Of a stretch of 64,000 nucleotides of DNA, positions 55,222 through 64,000 are shown piece by piece (within the stretch, counting starts at the first letter, position 1; every line of letters starts with the position of its first letter). Below the pieces are notes generated by a model, which was not told the DNA's origin, made no database searches, and saw only the letters and a list, made by a program, of their open reading frames with translations. Origin of the DNA: Amaurobius ferox (Eukaryota > Arthropoda > Arachnida > Araneae > Amaurobiidae); the NCBI GenBank assembly GCA_951213105.1, contig OX578136.1, positions 156,247,178 to 156,311,177 on the forward strand, given 5' to 3'. The translations under genes were made by a program, and so were the position numbers.

Positions 55222-55980
55222 CAGTGAGTCTGTGGAGACGATAACTGACGAACGAATGGACCCATTCGAACCAAATTTGATACAAAAATCCCAATCCGTA
55301 AACACTGGAAGCTTGTTGTTTTTATACGCAATCGAATGTTCAGAACCCCCCTAAATTTTCGAATGAAATTTTGAAAAAATCGTCAAAAAATCAAAACCAC
55401 TAATAAAGTTACGCATATAGACATTTCCTATGTAATTTTTCATTACAAAACGATTGACATAAATTTTAGAACGCTAACATGAACCATTCTTGAGATATTG
55501 CACATTTTTCAAAAACTATATCAAAAAGTCATATAAAGTAAAAAAAAATATTTTCTATTGAGAAACATGTTCACTTTTCATATGTAATACCATGCGATAA
55601 ATTGGGTGACATCATTCTCGTGGATCCATTCATGAAAAAAGATACTTTGAGTAATACTTTTGTATTTGAACGCCAATAGTCATTTATCTGCTGTAAGAAT
55701 AACTTATTTCTTTGTCCATAACGCTTGGCGAGATTTTGGCGACGAATTTGGCGAAATGGCGCCAACTTGGCGACTTTTGGAAATGTTGCCAAATTAACGA
55801 AAATCTCGCCAAATGGATAAAAATGACGCTAAATCAATGAAATTGACGACCAGTTGTCGAAAATTCAATATCTTAGAAAGAATATTATTATCTACTATAA
55901 GAAAAACCTATTTTTTTTACTGTAAAAGTAGTAAATTCATTACATTATATAAGGTAAGTCATGTGTTGCCCACATCAGAT
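55004..55980 (+). mobile_element. H1-family element, complete copy nested in H1
   Basis: It starts TTACTTTTCTTATATACATA with the inverted partner TATAAGGAAAGTA. The microsatellite (TG/TTTG) is at 55133-55221, followed by GATAACTGACGAACGAATGG and the GGCGA/TCGCCAA body. It ends CATGTGTTGCCCACATCAGAT at 55980. This 977-bp copy is the best reference for the family. Confidence 0.82.
55133..55221. repeat. (TG)n microsatellite in H1
   Basis: TG runs with TTTG interruptions. The Cys-Val and His-Thr ORFs on both strands are translations of it. Confidence 0.92.
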
Positions 55981-56052
55981 TTTTTTTACTGTAAAAGTAG
56001 TACATTCATTGCATTATATAAGGAAAGTCATGTGCTGCCCACGTCACTGATT
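55981..56052 (+). mobile_element. 3' end of the outer H1 copy
   Basis: ACTGTAAAAGTAGTACATTC followed by the hairpin CATGTGCTGCCCACGTCACTGA, continuing the copy cut at 55003. A T-run forms both junctions. Confidence 0.78.
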
Positions 56053-56411
56053 TTTGTTTTTGGTTATACACCTAAAATTCATAATCATATACGAATTCTC
56101 AAAGTATAGTAAATGACATTATTAATAAAAATTATCTATTGCGTTTTTTAATTTAATGTTTCCTAATTATATTGTCATGCAGAAAATCTCCAATATTACT
56201 ATACAATTAAACTTTTAAAATATTATGCCATGGTTCTTTTTGTACATCCTTAGTTTACTGTGAAATAAGTGAAGTTATAGCATTATGTAACAAAAGTCAG
56301 GTGGCGTGTACATTAGACTTTTACTTTTAAATTCTTATAACAAATACATTTGGCTATTTTTTACATTATTATTTTTTATGTATAACATGATATTCTTTAT
56401 TTATATTTTTA

Positions 56412-57580
56412 ACTAGCAGTATACTCGTTCTTCGTACGTTGTATAATTTAACACTTAAACACTTAAAATCCACAGTCATGTGCGAATCCCTATAGTATAC
56501 TAAATGACATTATTAATCAAAATATTCTATTGAGTTATTTAATTTAATGCTCCTAAAAAGAAGTTTAAAAATATCTGTTCTCGCTCCATAAAATTATCTT
56601 CAAGGGCAGATCTGAAGAATAAATCATCGTGGTCCCGTTTGCAAACACATTTACAGAAAATATTAAATAGAATTAATATATGCAAAATAAAAGCGTTAAA
56701 ATTGTATGAGACCCGTACTACTTATATACACGAATACTAGAATATGTAACCTGTATTAGTAAATTACATGTATAAATTGCAAATATCAATAAACCAGTAA
56801 TCTTTAAACCTGAAGGCAGTAACTGCTTCCAATATATGTCAAAATGAAAGCGCTAAAATTGTTTGGAAAGATATACCCGTACTACTTACCATGATGATGA
56901 GATAAACAGACATACAGACAGCTTTTCAATGTTCTTATATAGACTAGCAGAAATAGACTAGAAATGGATATAAAAGTAAATTTTATAAATGGACTAGCAG
57001 CGTACCCGTTCTTCGTACGGAGTATATAACATAAAGAAACTTAAAACTCACAATCATGTGCAAATTCTTATGGTATACTAAATGACATTTTTAATCAAAA
57101 TATTCTGTTAAAATATTTAATTTAATGCTTCTATAAAGAAGTTTAAGAATCTCTGTTCTTGCTATACAAAATTATCTTCACGGGCAGATCTGAAGAATAA
57201 AACATCATGGCCTTTTTTGCAAGCAAATTTGCAAAAAATATGGAATTGAATCAATATATGCAAAATAAAAACGTTAAAATTGTATGGGACCCGTACCACT
57301 TATATACGCGAATATTAGAAGATATAACCTGTATTAGTATATTACGTATATAAATTGAAAATATCAATAAACCCGTAATATTTAAACCTGAAGGCCGCTA
57401 CTGCTTCCAATACATGTCAAAATGAAAGGGCTAAAATTTCATGGAAATATATACCCGTACTGCTTATATTGCCGCAGATTAGAAGATATGCCCATGTGTT
57501 AGAAGATTACCCGCATTACAATATAAGTTTCAAAAATATTTGCCAAAATAAAACAATTGATGTAATAAATTAAAAATATC
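56412..57580. repeat. Tandem duplication of a ~585-bp unit
   Basis: The unit starting CTAGCAGTATACTCGTTCTTCGTACG at about 56415 starts again at about 56995 (CTAGCAGCGTACCCGTTCTTCG). Both contain AATGACATT, GGGCAGATCTGAAGAATAAA, GACCCGTAC and AAACCTGAAGG. A partial earlier unit is at about 56065-56150. The unit ends with a CAGACAGCTTTTCAATGTTC and TTATATAGACTAGCAG junction. It is a dispersed repeat of unknown class. Confidence 0.72.
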
Positions 57581-58990
57581 AATAACCCCCGTAAAATTAC
57601 CTGTACTACGAGTTTCTAACATCTTTGTCAAAATAACAAAAATCCCGAATCAATAATGCACGGAAATATCAATAATAATAATGTTTAAGTCTGAAGACCG
57701 TAATTGATATCTAGTCAAAAATACCACATCGATAAAATTTATTTTATAGACATATCTTCAATATTCAAATCGGAAAAGATTTAATAAAAATCGTATGCCG
57801 CATAAGCAAATTGGATTTTCATCCGTTGCTAAGCGACATGATATAATTTTCTTCAAATAAATTGGTGGAAACAATATCGCCTGCATAATGCTATCTCTAT
57901 GGTTTGGCGACATTTTCATCAATTTAGCAACATTTTAAAAAATCGCCAAATTTATCGCCAAATGGGACTGTAGAACTGACAGTCCCACTTGGCGACAAAA
58001 TGACGAAATATCATCACAATGTCATCACAATATCCCCTAACAAAACGCAATTACCTTCATTTATTTAGTGCGATTTTGTCAATTTCAAGATATTTTTATG
58101 GATTTACAAACATTTTTATCAATTTGTTGACATTTTAAAAATTTGCTAAATGTGTTACTAAGTCGGACGGTTGGTCGGACAGATAAATGCTAATGAAACA
58201 TAATTTCAGTACTCTCTTCTAACAAAACAGAATATATTTCATTTATTTGGGTCATTTGGGTCGTAGTTCATTTATTTGGGTCGTTTAGCGAAATTTGCGT
58301 CATTCTGGCAACATTTAAGAAAAATTGCCAAATTAGCGATATTCCACCAAATTCGTAGCTCTGAATTTGCAGATCTGAATGAAACATCCCAATCCCCTTT
58401 ATATATGAGTATACTAATTGAAAACGCTAAAATTGTATTACAAGATATACCCATTCTACTCTTTTTCTGTTTCAACTATCGAATAAATGAATTTATTGGC
58501 TAAACACAATATATGAGTTTATTAGCTAAACACAATATATGAGTTTATTAGCTAACACAATATACAGGTATAAGCTTGAACACTCTTTGCCAAAATACAT
58601 GAAAGTGATGTACGCAGTCCGCTATTAATATAATTAAAAAAAATCAAGCCGTTCATTTATAAGATATATTTTTATAGCCATTTATTTGTTATTTAAATCG
58701 AAAAATAATAATAAACATTTACAAAAACATTTAATTTAACTGCGTTGCCGAGCAACATGATATATCCTCATAGAATGCTCAAAATTAATTAACCATTTTG
58801 ATGTCTTAATACTTTTCTTCCTTGAGTAAAAGCTTGTGAAAAATAAACCATGGCATTCGGGGCAGATTTTCCATTTAAATTCATGTTTTCGCACAATTCA
58901 TGATTTCAGAAAGTGACTATTTAGAGCAAAAATCTGCTCCGAAACTCAGAGATAAAGTTTTAATTCACTTTCACGTTTGAAACAAACGAT
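57581..58990. other. AT-rich region with H1-like fragments and one perfect hairpin
   Basis: It contains scattered GGCGACATTTT/TCGCCAAA phrases related to H1, a 17-bp-arm inverted repeat at 57955-57995, and a short tandem repeat at 58490-58560 (ACACAATATATGAGTTTATTAGCTA). No gene was seen. Confidence 0.5.
57955..57995. other. 17-bp-arm inverted repeat (hairpin)
   Basis: TCGCCAAATGGGACTGT and ACAGTCCCACTTGGCGA are separated by 7 bases, with one mismatch. It is unlike the simple AT-rich surroundings. Confidence 0.75.
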
Positions 58991-58999
58991 TTCCAACAT

Positions 59000-59372
59000 T
59001 TTCGTTTGGAGGAACCAGAGAGTTAGAGAGTAGAACTCCTAGGAAAAGTTACGTTTTTCATTAATATCTCGACAACCCCTGATCTAAGAATCTCGAATCT
59101 TGGACTACATTTAAGAGGGCATATTTGAAGTCTACTCACAAAATTTCATTAAATTCGGTTCAGCTGTACTCCCGTGATTATGAGACAAACGAAAATTTCG
59201 TTTTCTACTAATATCGCGAGTACCACTGGTCGTAGAAACTTGAAATATAGACAAAATTTAAGTGGGGCTATTTCAAGACTACCCATAAAATTTCATCAAA
59301 TTCGGTTTAACCGTTCTCCCGTGATGACGGGACAAACAGACAGACATATTTTCAATTTTATTTATATAGACT
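59000..59372. repeat. Repeat R4 with two internal half-units
   Basis: Two related segments lie about 145 bp apart (AAAATTTCATTAAATTCGGTTCAGC near 59138 and AAAATTTCATCAAATTCGGTTTAAC near 59286). The second is followed by CCCGTGATGACGGGACAAACAGACAGAC. It matches 43560-43690 in reverse. Confidence 0.6.
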
Positions 59373-60289
59373 GCAAATATTTTGCAAAATTTCGGAATTT
59401 GAAATATTAATATTTATTATGTACTTTTACAAGACATTCAAGGTTTAGTACGATAACGTATAATTTGGGCAACATATCCATTTTAAATTCATTAAATTGA
59501 GACTGTATAGGCACTGCCAGTTCTGAAGATTTGATTGGAAAAACAAAATTGTTGATAAATGGTACAATAGAATAACATATTACTTTCTGTAAAATTATTC
59601 ATTTTAACGCCAATCCCTTATTTATTTAATAATTTATTAAAAATACAGTAATTTAAAGTTTTTATTTATTAACTATATATACAGAAAAAGTAAGTGTATA
59701 TTCTGTATAGAATTTTTCTTAAAATATATATTAATTTTTTTTCAGATTATAATACAGTATATACTCAGTGCATGTAATTAATATTTTTATTTTCTATCCG
59801 TAATAGCAAACCTTTTTTAGTAGATGAAGTTAAATTTTGTTTCTTTTAAGTCTATGTGGATTAATTTTCTTTTTTTATATTATAGGAGTTATTATACCTA
59901 GTATATTTCAGTACGGAATATAAATGAAGTTTACAAATTCTATTCATATGTATAATTTCTGCGTATAGTAAGTAAGAAGTGTAAACATATCTCCAATAAC
60001 TATTTGATACAAAATTTATAATTACAAATACTGGTTTATAACATGTTTATCTTTACTTTTTATATTATTTTTAAACTAGATTTACACAGTATACCATAAT
60101 TTAATTTTTCTGTTTTACATTTTGCCAGTCTGAATCACTTTTATGTAGTTTATGTTGTATACACATTAAAAATATTTGTAAACAACATACAAAATGTGGG
60201 TTTACTATCATTAGCATGACACTTTTAAACAGGTAAATGTCCAGTTACACACTTTAAAATGTAACTATGACTGTGTTTCTACTCTTTTA
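59373..60289. other. AT-rich non-coding region
   Basis: No gene or recognised repeat. Confidence 0.5.
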
Positions 60290-60565
60290 TACAGCCTTGA
60301 TCAAAAGTATTAGGAACCCTACTTTTTCTATTTTACCTGCGGGTGTGTCACTTGAAATCACCTCATTTGTTAATGGCTGCATACGTAGTAGCAAGTTGAA
60401 ATGAAAATGCAAACGTCATTTCAATTGACAACCAATAAAACACTTCCAGGACGATAATTGGAAATTCCAGAATTTTGTGGAAGCAGTCGGTTGCATTCGG
60501 TGTTCTGGTTTGTACACTTGAACGCGATTGCTGCTTATCTCATCTAAATTTGAGGTTTTGAATTT

Positions 60566-61703
60566 ATAAAAGGCCGAAAACTAAGGAGCTTAGCAACGAA
60601 CGGCAGTTGAAAATTCAATTTTTATAGGAGCAAGGCAATAGCCAATGTAAAATTGCCGAAAAAATGAAACGTTCGAGATCCGCGATGTAATATACTATCA
60701 AACGTCTTAAGAATACTAGTATTCATTTAACTCTCCGAAGAAGTGGATGAAGAAAAATCACTACACCCAAGGATGACCGACTTTTGAAACGATTTATATT
60801 GAAAAATCATAGAAAATCTTCATTTCAATTAGCTGCTGAATTGGCAGAGGCAACAAGAAAAAGAATCTTTGCTCTAACCACTAGAAGACGGCTTGTAGAA
60901 GCTAGATTGAAAGGCTGCAATGCCAGAAAAAAGCCATGGATTTCCGAAATAAATAAAAAAAATGGTTGGAATAGGCTTTTAAATATTGTCATTTTACTGA
61001 AAAAGATTGGGTGAAAGTTCTGAGGTGTGATGAATCAAACGTTCAGGTATGTTTCATTTCACTTGCTTTTATTAAAAACTAGCATGAAATTGTCAATATA
61101 AAGCTCTTTAGGATGTTAGTAAAATAATTTTAATACTATAGGTATTTGGAACACCTGGTGTATCTTATGCGAGGAGACGTGTAGGTGAGGAATATAAGGA
61201 AGAACGCATAGTGCCCACTGTGAAACATGGTGGTGACACCATAATGATTTGGGGATGCATGACAGCGGACGGTGTGGGCGAAATATACATTTGTGACGGA
61301 CGAATGAATTCTTTGACGTACATAAATGCAATAGAAACAACACTGTAATAATTGCTTTCATGAATTTTCGGCGATACAAACATGGATGGGGTCAGACTCC
61401 AACAAGACAATGCAACTTGTCACACATCTGCTATGATTATGAAGTGGTTCAGTGAATGAAAATGGTGTACATTTTCTGCATTCTCCTCCACAGTCTCCAG
61501 ATCTCAACCCCATTGAACAGTTGTGGGCTTTTCTCAAACGCAAGATCAGGAAGCATTCTATTACTTCAAAAAGAACCTTAAAATTCATATTGCAAGAAGA
61601 ATGGAAGAAGATACCGAGAGAAGAACGCAGTAGGTTAGTACGCTCTATGCCTAAAAGAATTAAAGCCGTCATAGAGGCGAAAGGAGGTCCAACCAAGTAT
61701 TGA
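60566..61703 (+). pseudogene. Tc1-like transposase, degraded, with a probable 95-bp intron
   Basis: The N-terminal helix-turn-helix part (about 60566-60760) has several stops (PKTKELSNERQLKIQF, then KIAEKMKRSRSAM). The middle frame 60784-61014 has LLKRFILKNHRKSSFQLAAE. Then comes RCDESNVQ with the first catalytic Asp, directly before a GT-AG intron-like gap (61047-61141). The reading resumes in phase with VFGTPGVSYARRRVGEEYKE and TIMIWGCMTADG. Two stops follow, then LQQDNATCHTS (second Asp), a frame break, and SPDLNPIEQLWAFLKRKI (the final Glu of DD34E). It ends IEAKGGPTKY. The reverse-strand ORFs here are shadows. Confidence 0.82.
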
Positions 61704-61745
61704 TAAGTTTCAATACAAAATTATTATTTTGAATCTATGCATTTT

Positions 61746-63091
61746 TAATACTTTACAACAAAGTTGAAAAGTGTTTATGACTTTTTAACACTTTACAACA
61801 AAGTTGAAAGGTGTTTATGACTTTGTTCATTCATTCTGTCTGTCTGTCTGTCTGCCCGTTAGAACGATAACTGCCGTAAAAATGACTTAATCAAAATGAA
61901 ATTTTAGTATGTTGTTCAGAAGGTCTGTAGGACATATGGGAATATAAATGAACGATATCACCCAATTAGTTTTGGATTGAACCCGGGTTGAAAAAATGAA
62001 ATACATTGAGCCCTATAGGACCTAATTTTTCAAACACTTTTTAAGAGGATTTAAAATTCACAAATTGCTTCGAAAATTTTAGATGATATTCAAATTGTTC
62101 CATAAAATATATAAAAAAAAATTCAGCGAAATATATTCAGTAGTTTTGTAAATAAAAATTAAAATAATAATAACACCTCTTATATGAAGCTATCACGTGA
62201 CTATGGTATGAAACGATCACGTGACCCACTTCAAACTGATATATGGCATCCATCTTGTCTAAAAATCGTGATTTTTAAAGTTCTTTTTAATTCATATTGA
62301 GTGTTGTATCCGTCCTAAAACCACTTTATTTTTGCTTAAAATCTGTGCATCTACATACTAAAACAACGCAATTACAATATATTTGAGTTTAAATGCTCAT
62401 CCAAATTTGATTATTTCTACAACGAAGCCTATTTTTCATCTATGTAAAATGTAAGCAGCAAAATATGTAGAATGAGTTGTATAAGAATTACTGTATTTCT
62501 TTAACGTAAAATTATTTAGCTCATGGAGTCTGCATAGCTGATATGAATGAAATATTCATTGATTTTACAAACAGAAGGACGATTTTTTTTCGATGAAGTT
62601 TTACACATAGAGTTTAATTACTTGTAGCTCCATGGTCTTAATTTTTAAATAAAATAAATTATTATAGTATTGTGATGAATAACATGAATGGGGAATTATT
62701 TATGAATGAAATGCTGCTTTTATAGAGAGTGCCAGGCGTGTTATTTTTTCTATGACGTCATTTGAATGAATTTCAGTTGTTTTCGATGAAGGTTTCAAAT
62801 ACAATAAATTATCGTAGTATTATGATAATTCTAAAGCTATTACCGAGGAATGTATCACATTTTAGAGATGTTTAAAGCAGGCAATTTATATTTCAATGCC
62901 GTCATTTGAATGAAGTTCATTTTTTTCGATGAAGGTTTAAGTTTTCAAATATAATAAATTAATGTAGTATTGTGATAAGTTTTAAAATATTACCGAGGAA
63001 TATATTGCATTTTAACCATGTTTAAATAAAATTGCATTGAAATTGGAAAGTGTTTCATCATCAATGCTCTAAGCATGATTGATATATCTTG
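61746..63091 (+). mobile_element. H2-family element inserted in the Tc1 element
   Basis: It starts TTAATACTTTACAAC with the first 45 bp present twice in tandem (61746 and 61785). The (TCTG)n tract is at 61837-61855. The 3' hairpin lies at 63061-63082, and CTTG ends at 63091. The body is colinear with the copy at 37485-38795. Confidence 0.78.
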
Positions 63092-63165
63092 TTATTTAAT
63101 CCCAACACATTAGTATTTTGAAATAAATGGGGGTAGGGTGCCCAATACTTTTGATCAAGGCTGTA

Positions 63166-64000
63166 TGAAAATAGCACGGAATAATGAGTATATTCTATTT
63201 TACGCTGTTTTAAACAGATCATTTTACACACCTTCGGGTGACCCTCGGTCTTCAACACCTGCTTATTTGTTACCGACTTGTTTACCTACTATAAAGGGCC
63301 CTGTAAGGTGGGATCCATTTAAGCAGGCAAACAAGTATGTAAATGAACATATCATGCTACATCTTTACCTGTTTAAAACGGTCTTTTCAGCACAAAATAA
63401 AATATACCCATTATTTCATGCAATTCTCATGTAAATGCTTAAAATAAGACATTCATAGAGTTACAGTTTTAAGTGTCTGACTTAAAATTGTAATTATATG
63501 AATGTACTATAGTTTACGTCTTTAAAAGTGTCATTTTAGTGGCAGTAAATACAGACTTTTGTGTATTTTTACCCATAGTTTTTAGTGTGTATGTATATGA
63601 TGCATACATAATACGGAGTATGGCTTTAATTGGTTTGCAGTCCAATTTAAATCGTAGATTTTCGTTATTTTTGCTCTCGTGCATAAAAGAAGTTTACATC
63701 AATAAAACAGCCAACATTTGTGTATTTAAAGTTCCTGGTGTATAATCCTCGCTTTTCAAACAGTTGTATAGTGCGTTTCTTTATCATAGTGAGACGTTTA
63801 AACAATTCTATTATAATCAAAATTTAGAAAATATCAATTCTTAAATTCTTAAAATGTATATAAGTTTTATATCTAATGGCCAATAAGAATAACCTAAATC
63901 ACCTAGAAAATTTTAAAGTATCATAGTCTGAAAAAGACAGTTCTAGTGATTTAACATAGAAAACATACCATGCAAATTACCCTTAAAGTTTTAACATCAA
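63166..64000. other. AT-rich non-coding region
   Basis: Two ORFs (63138-63434 and 63539-63745) exist but have no recognisable motif; the first runs through the Tc1 end. No gene is supported. Confidence 0.45.

Larger units (their letters stand above)
60292..63163 (+). mobile_element. Tc1-like DNA transposon with nested H2
   Basis: The ends CAGCCTTGATCAAAAGTATT (60292) and AATACTTTTGATCAAGGCTG (to 63163) are inverted repeats. They are flanked by TA on both sides (60290-60291 and 63164-63165), the Tc1/mariner target. The transposase remnant is at 60566-61703, and an H2 copy lies at 61746-63091. Without that copy the element is about 1.5 kb, the usual Tc1 size. Confidence 0.9.

Noticed and set aside
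58272..58503. Overlapping ORFs on both strands
   Set aside because: They lie in H1-like debris and have no recognisable content.
61358..61696. Reverse 112-codon ORF
   Set aside because: It is antisense to the Tc1 transposase C-terminal region, whose + strand shows the DLNPIE catalytic motif.

Overview
This is AT-rich eukaryotic DNA, almost certainly from an animal and most likely an arthropod (a chelicerate such as a spider is my guess; no sequence here settles it). Reasons: large introns, a nicotinic acetylcholine receptor gene of invertebrate type, many microsatellites, and dense nested transposons of the Tc1, hAT, Penelope, Polinton, tRNA-SINE and Helitron-like classes. There are no bacterial-style operons except inside the Polinton-derived element.

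Host genes: only one is clear, the 3' end of a nicotinic acetylcholine receptor subunit on the + strand (exons 13503-13726 and 16613-16999, 2.9-kb intron). Its upstream exons were not found and are probably outside the window.

Layout: 1-13.5 kb is repeat-rich intergenic or intronic DNA. 17.86-25.58 kb is a 7.7-kb Polinton/Maverick-derived element with inverted terminal repeats of about 620 bp, AGT termini and a perfect 6-bp target duplication (TACGAT). It keeps decayed virion-type genes (penton-like, double-jelly-roll capsid-like, fibre-like) plus a leucine-rich-repeat protein and a 23-residue-repeat protein that look like giant-virus families. I see no polymerase, integrase, ATPase or protease in it. 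28.37-31.27 kb is a hAT transposon with a decayed transposase. 33.28-33.56 kb is a LINE ORF2 3' fragment. 35.5-39.3 kb is a Penelope-like retroelement with RT and GIY-YIG remnants and three hammerhead-ribozyme-like motifs; it is split by a Helitron-like insertion. 39.9-56 kb is a thicket of one repeat family (called H1 here) nested with a second (H2), a 480-bp TRIM-like element and a SINE. 56.4-57.6 kb is a tandem duplication. 60.29-63.16 kb is a Tc1-like transposon with an intron-containing transposase remnant and a nested H2 copy.

The strongest leads are the Polinton relic with giant-virus-like accessory genes, the hammerhead motifs whose stem III is palindromic, two 61-67 bp mini-insertions with target duplications, a TRIM-like element whose terminal repeats carry a tRNA-like promoter, and clean empty-site evidence that H1 and H2 insert into T-runs without target duplication.
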